NCBI GenBank assembly: GCA_958407995.1
Contig: CATYJU010000051.1
Span: 1-13,284 of the forward strand
DNA length: 13,284 nt
Direction: 5' to 3'
Origin: an uncultured Collinsella sp.
Lineage (GTDB): Bacteria > Actinomycetota > Coriobacteriia > Coriobacteriales > Coriobacteriaceae
A program made the translations under genes and the position numbers. This document shows positions 4,738-12,045 of this stretch, piece by piece (position 1 is the stretch's first letter; every line of letters begins with the position of its first letter). Below the pieces are notes generated by a model. It did no database searches. It was not told where the DNA came from and was given only the letters and a program-made list of their open reading frames with translations.

Positions 4738-6015
4738 ATGTCCACTAAGTATGCAATCGTTGGCGGTAAGCTCATCGACGGTACCGGCGCCGAGCCGGTC
4801 GAGAACTCCCTCGTTCTCGTCGACGACAACGGCAAGATCGAGTACGCCGGTGTTATGCAGGACCTTCCCGAGGGCGTTGAGGTTATCGACGCCGCCGGCA
4901 AGACCGTCCTTCCCGGCCTGATCGACACCCACCTGCACTTCTCGGGCAACCTGACCGACGATGACACCGATTGGGTCATGCAGCCGCTCCTCGAGAAGCA
5001 GGCCGTCGCCGTCAAGCAGGCCTACGACTGCCTCACCCACGGCCTCACCACCGTCTGCGAGATCGGCCGCTTTGGTATCCAGATTCGCGACTGCATCGAC
5101 AAGGGCGTCTTTAAGGGCCCGCGCGTTCTGGCCACCGGCCTGGGCTTCTGCCGCGTTGCCGGTCACGGTGACTCCCACCACTGCACCCAGGAGCTCAACA
5201 AGGAATCCCATCCCTGGGGCGACCAGGTCGACGGTCCTTGGGATCTGCGCAAGGCCGTCCGTCGTCGCCTGCGCGAGAACCCCGATGCCATCAAGATCTG
5301 GGCTACCGGTGGCGGCATCTGGCGCTGGGACTCCGGTCGCGACCAGCACTACTGCTCCGAGGAGATCCAGGCCGTGGTCGAAGAGGCAAAGATGGTCGGC
5401 ATCCCCGTGTGGAGCCACTGCTACAACAACCACGCTGCTGCCTATGATTCCGTTCGCTTTGGCTGCGAGCAGCTGATTCACGGTTTCGATATCGATGAGC
5501 GCACCATGGACCTCATGGCCGAGCAGGGCACCTTCTTCACCCCGACGATCGCCTTCCTGCCCACCTGGTACGCCACCTATCCGCCCGTCTACGTCCCCGA
5601 GCTGCACGACAAGTACGAGGGCACCCTGGTCGAGAAGGAGCTGCAGCGCAACTACGACTGCCTGCGCGAGGCCAAGAAGCGCGGCGTCGTCATGACGATC
5701 GGCTCCGACTCCTTCTCCTTCGTCACCCCGTACGGCACCTGCTCCATCGAGGAGATGTACGAGTTCGTCGACAAGATCGGCTTCACCCCGGTCGAGACCA
5801 TCACCTGCGCCACCCTCAACGGCGCCAAGATGTGCCACATCGAGGACGAGACCGGTTCCATCGAGGCCGGCAAGTGCGCCGACCTGCTGGTCGTCAACGG
5901 TGACGTCGCCGCCGACATTCACGTGCTCAACACCGACAACATGGACGTCATCATGAAGGACGGCTGGATCGTCGAGGCTGGCACCTTTGGCGAGGCCAAC
6001 AAATACAGCGCCTAA
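4738..6015 (+). CDS. Metal-dependent amidohydrolase (imidazolonepropionase/Xaa-Pro dipeptidase-like)
   Basis: A 425-residue cytosolic enzyme of the amidohydrolase superfamily (COG1228-like). Metal ligands are visible: H65-x-H67 (DTHLH) after the first strand, the likely carboxylated Lys186 in AIKIWATGGG, His227 (SHCYN), His248 (IHGF) and Asp324 (GSDS). An N-terminal beta-sandwich part (KLIDGTG) and the C-terminal GSIEAGKCADLLV complete the fold. Characterised relatives cleave Xaa-Pro, Xaa-Arg/Lys or N-acyl amino acids, imidazolone rings and ochratoxin, so a C-N bond is the likely target but the substrate is open. The start is ATG 4738, with AAGGAGG at 4727-4733. Pairing with the permease suggests hydrolysis of the imported compound. 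Thirteen cysteines are a lot for a cytosolic enzyme and fit an anaerobe. Confidence 0.88.
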   Translation: MSTKYAIVGGKLIDGTGAEPVENSLVLVDDNGKIEYAGVMQDLPEGVEVIDAAGKTVLPGLIDTHLHFSGNLTDDDTDWVMQPLLEKQAVAVKQAYDCLTHGLTTVCEIGRFGIQIRDCIDKGVFKGPRVLATGLGFCRVAGHGDSHHCTQELNKESHPWGDQVDGPWDLRKAVRRRLRENPDAIKIWATGGGIWRWDSGRDQHYCSEEIQAVVEEAKMVGIPVWSHCYNNHAAAYDSVRFGCEQLIHGFDIDERTMDLMAEQGTFFTPTIAFLPTWYATYPPVYVPELHDKYEGTLVEKELQRNYDCLREAKKRGVVMTIGSDSFSFVTPYGTCSIEEMYEFVDKIGFTPVETITCATLNGAKMCHIEDETGSIEAGKCADLLVVNGDVAADIHVLNTDNMDVIMKDGWIVEAGTFGEANKYSA

Positions 6016-6057
6016 GATACCGTTTGTCGATGACTGGATGTAAAACACAGTTTTTGA

Positions 6058-6102
6058 TTGCATAATGCAATGGAGAGGGTCGCTTGCGGCCCTCTTTATT
6101 GC
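6058..6102 (+). terminator. Intrinsic terminator after the amidohydrolase gene
   Basis: AGAGGG (6074-6079) pairs with CCCTCT (6090-6095), and the stem extends through CG pairs inward and GCAAT/ATTGC (6067-6071 with 6098-6102) outward. This gives about 16 bp (6067-6082 with 6087-6102), three of them G-U. The T-rich stretch TTTATT (6095-6100) is part of the right arm. It ends the permease-amidohydrolase unit before the sensor kinase. The left arm overlaps a 13-bp palindrome, TTGCAT-A-ATGCAA (6058-6070), which also contains a CATAAT -10-like hexamer (6061-6066) that could serve the kinase gene. Confidence 0.7.
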
Positions 6103-6126
6103 TATGGGTGCGGTAGATAAAAGGGG

Positions 6127-7518
6127 ATGACGGTGGATTTAAACAGGCTGATTCTGGGCAAGAGCTACAACTCTACCAAGGTCTTTCGCACGGCCCAGCA
6201 TGTGGTCCAGGCCATCCTGCTCGGTGTTGTCGTTCCGGCGCTTATCCTGCTGCTTATCTGGGATTTAACCGATAATCCCAATCCCGTTCCGGGCGTTGTC
6301 GTTATTGCCGGCCTGGTCATGCTGTGCTTCTTTTTCTCGTATGTCTTTGTGGTCCCCGACGACCTCACATCGAGCGCAACCGACCGTACGCTCGCCATCG
6401 CATCAAAAATATTCGCCTACACGTCGCGCGGCCTTACGCCCGAAGCGGCCCTGGGTGCCTCTAAAATCATCCTGTCCGAGACCATCGCCTCTGCCATCTG
6501 CTTTACCGATGGCAAACAGGTGTTGGCAAGCTGGGGCGAGGACTCGGCAAAGTGCCCGGCCGGCACCCCGGTCGTGCTCAAGACCACGCTCAGTGTGATT
6601 GAGACGGGCGAGCAGAGCGTGTTTTCGCGTGACACCTCCAATGAGACGGGCGGCTATTTTCCTCGCCTGCGCGCCGGCATTGTCGCGCCGCTTACCGTGC
6701 GCGGGCATTGTGTGGGTACGCTCGAGCTGTACTATCCCCGCCTGAGCAGCATTGATATGCGCCAGACGGCCCTTGCCTCGGGTTTTGCCGATCTCATTTC
6801 CACGCAGCTCGCCAGCTTTGAGCTCGAGCGCCAGGACGAGCTCACGGCCCGCGTTGAGCTTCGCGCCCTGCAGTCGCAGGTCGACCCGCATTTTCTATTC
6901 AATACCATTAGCACGATCGTGTCGCTCGTTCGAACCGAGCCCGACAAAGCGCGATCGCTGCTGATCGACTTTTCCAACTACTATCGTCAGACGCTTTCTG
7001 ATTCCGATACGCTCACCACGCTCGAGCACGAGGTGGAACAGGGCACTCGTTATATCAATCTTATGCAGGCCCGATATGGCGACGGCCGTCTGCGCGTTTC
7101 GGTCGACATCGACTTTGAGGTGCGCGACAGCCTGGTGCCGCCGTTTATCTTGCAGCCGCTGCTCGAAAACTGCATCAAGCATGCGCAGCGCGAGACCGAG
7201 CCGCTTTCTATTCGTGTTAGGGCTTTTGAGACCGATGACGGCCTGGAGATCATCGTCGAAGATGACGGCATCGGTATGAGCGAAGAAGTCTGCGCGCATC
7301 TGTTTGAGCAGCATCGCCGAGAGGAGCCCGAGAGCATTACCGCCGACGGCTCCATCAAGCGAGGTTGCGGTCTGGCGCTCTTCAACGTGCTTCAGCGCAT
7401 CCATTTCTTTTACGGAGAAGATTCTGGCATGCGCGTGAAGTCTCAGGAGGGCGTGGGAACGCAGGTCATCGTTGAGTTGAACGGCGAGCCGCATGAGCCG
7501 GCGCCGCTAACGGTGTAG
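6127..7518 (+). CDS. LytS-like sensor histidine kinase
   Basis: A 463-residue membrane sensor kinase. Two membrane segments (~27-46 and ~56-76) are joined by a very short loop, then a GAF-like sensor domain (~90-230), a His_kinase domain (PF06580 type) with the phosphoacceptor His255 in DPHFLFNT, and an ATPase domain with LLENCIKH (345-352), EDDGIGM (378-384) and GCGLALFN (413-420). LytS proteins usually have more N-terminal helices; this one has two, so its signal is probably cytosolic or within the membrane. ATG 6127 directly abuts AAAAGGGG (6119-6126), leaving no spacer. A GTG at 6133 gives a 6-base spacer and may be the real start (461 residues). The partner response regulator follows after 36 bp. 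Confidence 0.88.
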   Translation: MTVDLNRLILGKSYNSTKVFRTAQHVVQAILLGVVVPALILLLIWDLTDNPNPVPGVVVIAGLVMLCFFFSYVFVVPDDLTSSATDRTLAIASKIFAYTSRGLTPEAALGASKIILSETIASAICFTDGKQVLASWGEDSAKCPAGTPVVLKTTLSVIETGEQSVFSRDTSNETGGYFPRLRAGIVAPLTVRGHCVGTLELYYPRLSSIDMRQTALASGFADLISTQLASFELERQDELTARVELRALQSQVDPHFLFNTISTIVSLVRTEPDKARSLLIDFSNYYRQTLSDSDTLTTLEHEVEQGTRYINLMQARYGDGRLRVSVDIDFEVRDSLVPPFILQPLLENCIKHAQRETEPLSIRVRAFETDDGLEIIVEDDGIGMSEEVCAHLFEQHRREEPESITADGSIKRGCGLALFNVLQRIHFFYGEDSGMRVKSQEGVGTQVIVELNGEPHEPAPLTV

Positions 7519-7554
7519 CACGCGGTTGGATTGAGAGAAAGAGGGGAAGCGCAT

Positions 7555-8289
7555 ATGTCCGAAGGCTGGAACATCTTGGTGGTTGATGACGAGCCTCCCA
7601 TTAGGGCTGAGCTACGCTATCTGTTGGAAAAGGATACGCGTGTGGGACAGATTGCCGAGGCGGGCAATGTCACCGAAGCCGTGGAGTCGATTCTGTCGAA
7701 CAAGCCCGACGTGCTGTTTTTAGACATTACCATGCCCGGTCGCTCGGGAATTGAGCTTGCCGAGACGCTGCAGAACCTAAAGACGCCGCCAGTCGTGGTG
7801 TTTGTGACGGCATTTGCCGAGTATGCGGCTGATGCCTATAACCTCGATGCTGTCGATTACATCGTCAAACCGGTCGAGGATGCCCGCTTGTCAAAGGCAC
7901 TCGACAAGATCGAGACCGCCCTGGGCGCTCGCCGTGTCGTCCATGCTCCGCGCCAGCCTTTGCGCCTGACGGTGGACCGCGGGGGCAAAAAGGTGTTCAT
8001 TCCCGTGGCGGATGTCTGCTACTTTGAGGCGCGCGCCGATTTCTGCAACGCCGTCTGCGCCGAGGGAACATACCTGATCAATGAGTCGATTTCCTCGCTC
8101 GAGCGGCGCCTGGCCTCCGAGGGCTTTATCCGTGTCCACCGCAGCTATCTGGTCAATTTGGAAGACGTGCATAATGTCGAGATCGGTTCCACGGGTCTTA
8201 TGGAGCTCAGGCTCGATCGCGTAACCTCGACGGTGCCTGTGTCCCGTCGTCGCGCAGCCGAGGTCAAGGCGCACTTGGGGCTTGCGTAG
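7555..8289 (+). CDS. LytTR-family response regulator
   Basis: A 244-residue DNA-binding regulator. The receiver domain (~5-122) has the acidic pair D11-D12, phosphoacceptor D57 (FLDITMPG), T85 (VTAF) and K105 (VKPV). The LytTR DNA-binding domain covers ~137-242, with FEARADFC and FIRVHRSYLVNL typical of the family. It should be phosphorylated by the kinase encoded just upstream and bind pairs of ~9-bp direct repeats. The start is ATG 7555, with GAGGGG at 7541-7546 and an 8-base spacer; an in-frame TTG at 7531 is less likely. Targets are unknown, but repeat pairs upstream of arcC (444-473) and the permease (2983-3012) have suitable spacing. Confidence 0.93.
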   Translation: MSEGWNILVVDDEPPIRAELRYLLEKDTRVGQIAEAGNVTEAVESILSNKPDVLFLDITMPGRSGIELAETLQNLKTPPVVVFVTAFAEYAADAYNLDAVDYIVKPVEDARLSKALDKIETALGARRVVHAPRQPLRLTVDRGGKKVFIPVADVCYFEARADFCNAVCAEGTYLINESISSLERRLASEGFIRVHRSYLVNLEDVHNVEIGSTGLMELRLDRVTSTVPVSRRRAAEVKAHLGLA

Positions 8290-8311
8290 GCAGTCTGCAT
8301 ATCATCGTTTA

Positions 8312-8349
8312 CCGCCGCAGGTTTGGCATGACCGTGCGGTGGGCATAAT
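8312..8349 (+). promoter_or_regulatory. Hairpin overlapping a possible promoter of the phospholipase-like gene
   Basis: CCGCCGCA (8312-8319) pairs with TGCGGTGG (8335-8342), one G-U pair, around a 15-base loop. No U-tract follows, so as a terminator of the two-component genes it would be weak. The same stretch holds a possible promoter: TTGGCA (8323-8328) and CATAAT (8344-8349), though the 15-base spacer is short. The -10 element is again preceded by GGG. Confidence 0.3.
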
Positions 8350-8381
8350 GGGTGACATCGAATGAAATCGAAAGGATCATT

Positions 8382-9326
8382 ATGCCCGCGCTCATTACGC
8401 ATCATCTGTTTGGCGAGGAAAGCATCGACCGTCTTCCGCAGGGCGTTATTACGTCCGACGAGGAGCGCATCGCCTTTATCCTGGGAAACCAAGGTCCCGA
8501 CCCGTTTTTCTTCCACATGCTCACGCCGCGCGTTTCCGACTGCACGTCGCTTGCTCAGGTCATGCACCGCTCGCGCATGTCGCGCCAGTTCTCGTGCCTG
8601 CGCGACGGCGTGTCGCACCTGCAGCCGCGCGACGCCAATCTGGGCCGCGCCTTTGCGCTGGGCCTGCTGTCTCACTATGTACTCGACCGCAATGCCCACC
8701 CCTTTGTCTACGAGCAGCAGTTTAGCATTGTAGATTCCGATCCCGAGCTCGAGGCTTCGGGCAGCCAAGTTCACGCCGTGCTCGAAAGCGATCTGGACGT
8801 GCTGATGCTACAGCTCAAGCGCGACGGTGCCACGGTCGAGGATTATCCGCCGTCGGGCGAGATCGTCACCACCGACCGCATCAACCGTGTGGCCGGCGTG
8901 CTGATGAGCTACATCGCCGGGCGCGTGTACGGTATCGACATCCCGGCGGGGGAGTACGCCGGCGCCGTCTCGGACATGCAGATGCTCTATCGCACCATTG
9001 AGCCGGCCGGCTCGGTAAAGACGCGCGCGATTGCCCTGGTTGAGGGCTTGGTGCATGACTACTCGCTGCTCGACGGCCTTGCTCATCGCGTGACGACGGA
9101 GCTGCCCGAGCGCACCGGTAACCTGGGCCACCTGACATGGAAGAACCCCTTTACCGATGAGGTCTCGACCGAGAGCTTCCCCGAGGTCTTTGAGCGCGCG
9201 CTGACCGATTACGAGCTCACCGTTGCCCGCTTTATCGAGACCGGTGACATGGATGCCGTGACCGGCCATATCAACTATAGCGGTCGCGTACTCGACGCCG
9301 ACGAGGAGTTCGACCGCGAGGAGTAG
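8382..9326 (+). CDS. Zinc-dependent phospholipase C-like protein
   Basis: A 314-residue protein whose N-terminal half fits the zinc-dependent phospholipase C family (PF00882 type), an all-helical domain binding metals through His, Asp and Glu. Candidate ligands are His7/His8 (ITHHLFG), Asp40 (GNQGPDPF), His98 and Asp102 (SHYVLD), His106 (HPFVY), His131 and Glu135 (HAVLESD). There is no signal peptide, so unlike secreted phospholipase toxins it should act in the cytosol. Its true substrate is unknown; many such family members are uncharacterised. Residues ~150-314 have no motif I recognise. The start is ATG 8382, with AAAGGA at 8371-8376; an in-frame GTG at 8352 lacks a good site. It sits 92 bp after the response regulator and may have its own promoter. 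Confidence 0.75.
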   Translation: MPALITHHLFGEESIDRLPQGVITSDEERIAFILGNQGPDPFFFHMLTPRVSDCTSLAQVMHRSRMSRQFSCLRDGVSHLQPRDANLGRAFALGLLSHYVLDRNAHPFVYEQQFSIVDSDPELEASGSQVHAVLESDLDVLMLQLKRDGATVEDYPPSGEIVTTDRINRVAGVLMSYIAGRVYGIDIPAGEYAGAVSDMQMLYRTIEPAGSVKTRAIALVEGLVHDYSLLDGLAHRVTTELPERTGNLGHLTWKNPFTDEVSTESFPEVFERALTDYELTVARFIETGDMDAVTGHINYSGRVLDADEEFDREE

Positions 9327-9380
9327 GACCCGTGCGTGCCCCTTTGCCGAATCCTTACCAGCGCTTCTGTGCAATTGGGG

Positions 9381-9386
9381 TACGAT
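9381..9386 (+). promoter_or_regulatory. Possible -10 element of the MFS gene
   Basis: TACGAT follows GGGG and lies 41 bases before the MFS start codon. TTACCA at 9355-9360 is a candidate -35 but the 20-base spacer is too long. The local context (TTGGGGTACGATGAAC) resembles GTGGGTATGATGGAAC upstream of the glycosyltransferase gene, which supports it as a local promoter type. Confidence 0.3.
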
Positions 9387-9427
9387 GAACTAACTGCATA
9401 TCGGGCGAATACGAAGGGGCCCTGTCC

Positions 9428-10687
9428 ATGAAATACACCAAGCTCGAGCGTAACTGGGTTATGTACGATGTGGGCAATTCGGCCCTCGTGTTGCTCAATA
9501 CCTCGGTGGTGCCCATCTACTTTAACGCCATCAATACTGGTGCTTCCTCGGCAGATCTGGTGGTCGCTTGGGGCAACGCTCAGACGATCGCCTCGCTGGT
9601 CATTGCCATGCTCATGCCCATTCTGGGCGCGCTTGCCGATTACGCCGGCAACAAGATCAAGTTCTTCTTGGGCTTCTTCCTCACGGGCCTGGTTCTTTGC
9701 CTGGCGCAGGCTATCCCAATGTCCGCCATGGCATTTTTGACCGTGTACGTGCTGTGCACCATCGGCCTTAACTCTTCTATGACGTTCTACGACGCCATGC
9801 TGCCCGACATTACCACCGACGAGCGCATGGACGCCGTGTCCAGCTCGGGCTATGCCTGGGGCTACATCGGTTCCACCGTGCCGTTCATCATCTGCCTGGC
9901 GCTCATCATGGGTGGCCCCGCTCTTGGCGTCCCCACCATGCTGGCAACGCGTCTGTCGTTTATCATCACTGGTGCCTGGTGGCTCATCTTTACCCTGCCG
10001 CTCATTCGCACCTATAAGCAAAAGTACGGTCGCGAGCGTGGTCCCCAGGACACCATCGGCCACATCGTGGGCGGTGTGTTCTCCGAGGTCGGACACACCA
10101 TGCGCGAGATCGCCCACAACAAGACCGTGCTGGTCTACATGATCGCGTTCTTCTTCTATATCGATGGCGTCCACACGGTCATTTCCATGGCTACCAGCTA
10201 CGGCTCGGCTTTGGGCATCGACTCGACCCAGCTGGTGCTGGCGCTGCTCGTTACGCAGTTTGTGGCCTTTCCGTCTGCCATCATCTACGGCAAGCTCGCC
10301 GGACGCGTGGGTACGCTCAACATGATCCTGGTGGCCGTCGCCGCCTACATGGGCATTGTGCTGTTCGCCGCATTCTTCCTAAAGACCGCCTTCGAATTCT
10401 GGGTGCTTGCCATTATGGTCGGCCTGTTCCAGGGCGGCGTGCAAGCGCTCAGCCGTAGCTACTTTGGCCGCATTATCCCCAAGGAAAAGTCCAACGAGTA
10501 CTACGGCTTCTTTGACATCTTTGGTCGTTATGCAAGCGTCATGGGCACTTTCCTGGTGTCGGTCGTCACCTCGCTGACCGGCAACCCGTCGCTGGGTGTC
10601 CTTTCCATTGGCGTGCTGCTGATCGTTGGCTTTATGCTGCTGGTCCGTCTGTCCCGCATGACTCAGATGGCAGAGCAGACCGCATAG
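9428..10687 (+). CDS. UMF1-type MFS transporter
   Basis: A 419-residue polytopic membrane protein with about 11-12 hydrophobic segments, typical of the UMF1 (Atg22-like) group of the major facilitator superfamily. Diagnostic features are YDVGNSA (13-19) before the first membrane segment, GALADYAGNK (67-76) as the MFS motif A equivalent between segments 2 and 3, FYDAMLPDI, the GYAWGYIGS segment, and SRSYFGRIIPKEK with YYGFFDIFGRYAS in the C-terminal half. The bacterial members have no well-established substrate; efflux of small metabolites is often proposed. The start is ATG 9428, with AAGGGG at 9414-9419 and an 8-base spacer. It is separated from both neighbours by about 100-170 bp and probably has its own promoter. 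Confidence 0.85.
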   Translation: MKYTKLERNWVMYDVGNSALVLLNTSVVPIYFNAINTGASSADLVVAWGNAQTIASLVIAMLMPILGALADYAGNKIKFFLGFFLTGLVLCLAQAIPMSAMAFLTVYVLCTIGLNSSMTFYDAMLPDITTDERMDAVSSSGYAWGYIGSTVPFIICLALIMGGPALGVPTMLATRLSFIITGAWWLIFTLPLIRTYKQKYGRERGPQDTIGHIVGGVFSEVGHTMREIAHNKTVLVYMIAFFFYIDGVHTVISMATSYGSALGIDSTQLVLALLVTQFVAFPSAIIYGKLAGRVGTLNMILVAVAAYMGIVLFAAFFLKTAFEFWVLAIMVGLFQGGVQALSRSYFGRIIPKEKSNEYYGFFDIFGRYASVMGTFLVSVVTSLTGNPSLGVLSIGVLLIVGFMLLVRLSRMTQMAEQTA

Positions 10688-10743
10688 GAGCGAGCAGCTA
10701 TTGTGTCTGTCCGCGGTACTCTTTTGGGGTTATCCGCAATAAA

Positions 10744-10785
10744 CATTGCGACTTGCGAGCAATGATTTGCCCAAGTGGGTATGAT
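10744..10785 (+). promoter_or_regulatory. Inverted repeat and possible promoter upstream of the glycosyltransferase
   Basis: CATTGC (10744-10749) and GCAATG (10759-10764) are inverted around a 9-base spacer, and TTGCGA is repeated in direct order at 10746-10751 and 10753-10758. TATGAT (10780-10785) is a plausible -10 element preceded by GGG. The inverted repeat covers the position where the -35 should be, and no good -35 hexamer is present. This would suit a promoter that needs an activator or is blocked by a repressor at the repeat. Confidence 0.35.
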
Positions 10786-10801
10786 GGAACCAGCTAGGTC
10801 G

Positions 10802-10837
10802 CGGGGCGTCGCCTGTGTTTGGCGGAGCCCCGTTTTT
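10802..10837 (+). terminator. Intrinsic terminator / attenuator in front of the glycosyltransferase
   Basis: CGGGGC (10802-10807) pairs with GCCCCG (10827-10832), and CGCC (10810-10813) with GGCG (10821-10824), separated by one mismatch and one G-U pair. TTTTT follows directly at 10833-10837. It may end the MFS transcript, whose stop is 115 bp upstream. It also lies only 20 bases before the glycosyltransferase start codon, so any transcript of that gene from an upstream promoter must read through it. Confidence 0.75.
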
Positions 10838-10857
10838 GTGTTGCAGGGAGGGAAGGC

Positions 10858-12045
10858 ATGAACGCCACGGTTGTGATTCCAACATATTGGGCAGACGACG
10901 AGGCCCATGCAAACGCTCCCGGCGTCTATGACCACTCGACGAAGCTCAACGCCACCAATCCCGAGCTCGACCGCTGCCTGGCCTCGCTCGAGCAGGTGCG
11001 CGACATTCCGAGGATTATCCTTTTGGTGGTCTGCCCCATCTCGGCTACGGCTGATGTGTCGAAGCGCGTCCACGAAATCGTCGACGCGCACCCTACGCTC
11101 AAGGTCACCGTGGTTACCAACAACCAGGCATCGCGTATCGCCGACCGTGTGGCGCAGATTGCTCCCAAGGGCTCGGGCGAGTGCGTGAGTCTGCGCGGAT
11201 ACGGCGCCATTCGCAATATGGGGCTTGCCTGCGCTGCGGTGCTCGGCCACGATGCCGTTGTCTTTTTGGATGACGACGAGACCGTTATCGATGCCGACTT
11301 TATGAAGCGCGCGACCTATGCACTGGGCCAGCAGACGCGTCAAGGCCTGCCGATTTTGGTTAAGAGCGGTTACTTTTACGATCGAGACGGATCGCCGTTG
11401 GCGCCCACAGACAAGGTGGGCATTTGCCATCGTTGGTGGACCAAACGCATCGAGTTTAATCGCTGGATGAAAAAGGCGCTCTCGGGCACCCGTATTTCGC
11501 GTTCAAACTACGTGTGCGGCGGCCTTGTGGCGCTTCATGCCCGCGCCTTTACCCGTGTGGCGTTTGACCCGTTTATCACCCGAGGCGAGGACCTAGATTA
11601 CCTCTTTAACATGCGCATGTTTGGCTACGACGTGTGGTTTGACAACGAGTGGGTTGTTCGTCACCTGCCGCCCGAGTCCGAGAAGCGCTCGCCGCGCTTT
11701 ATGCAGGATGTGTACCGTTGGTACTACGAGCGTGCCAAGCTGACATTTGCCGCGCACCAGCAGGAGCTCGTTCCCGTCACGGCCGCGTCGCTCATGCCCT
11801 ATCCGGGCCCGTGGATTTCGCGCGAGCTCGACGACCGTGTGCGCAAGACCGCCATGGTTCGCAGCATGTTTACCCGCGAGCACGAGGGGTACCTGCGCAT
11901 TTGGCGCCACGGTATTGACGAGGCCAAGACCTACGCGCGTCAAAACGCCGCAAGCTACCTGCGTTTTCAGAGCTTCTGGCCCAAGATCATGGACGGGCTC
12001 TGGCGCGACGCACAACTGACCAGCATCCTGGAGGGGACTGAATGA
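10858..12045 (+). CDS. Family 2-like (GT-A) glycosyltransferase
   Basis: A 395-residue protein with a GT-A-type fold. VVIPTYW (5-11) begins the nucleotide-binding half, VVFLDDDE (134-141) carries the metal-binding DxD-type motif, and RGEDLDYL (242-249) supplies the likely catalytic acid pair. No membrane segment or signal peptide is visible, so it should act in the cytosol or at the inner membrane face. Residues ~275-395 form a helical C-terminal extension rich in Arg and aromatic residues. Donor and acceptor sugars are unknown. The start is ATG 10858, with GGAGGG at 10847-10852 and a 5-base spacer. Its stop codon overlaps the start of the second kinase (ATGA), so the two are translationally coupled. 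Confidence 0.78.
   Translation: MNATVVIPTYWADDEAHANAPGVYDHSTKLNATNPELDRCLASLEQVRDIPRIILLVVCPISATADVSKRVHEIVDAHPTLKVTVVTNNQASRIADRVAQIAPKGSGECVSLRGYGAIRNMGLACAAVLGHDAVVFLDDDETVIDADFMKRATYALGQQTRQGLPILVKSGYFYDRDGSPLAPTDKVGICHRWWTKRIEFNRWMKKALSGTRISRSNYVCGGLVALHARAFTRVAFDPFITRGEDLDYLFNMRMFGYDVWFDNEWVVRHLPPESEKRSPRFMQDVYRWYYERAKLTFAAHQQELVPVTAASLMPYPGPWISRELDDRVRKTAMVRSMFTREHEGYLRIWRHGIDEAKTYARQNAASYLRFQSFWPKIMDGLWRDAQLTSILEGTE

Noticed and set aside
4585..6063. 492-codon minus-strand frame opposite the amidohydrolase
   Set aside because: Antisense shadow of a high-GC gene; the product is repetitive (Val, Asp, Leu, Gly) and fits no family, whereas the + strand shows a complete active site.
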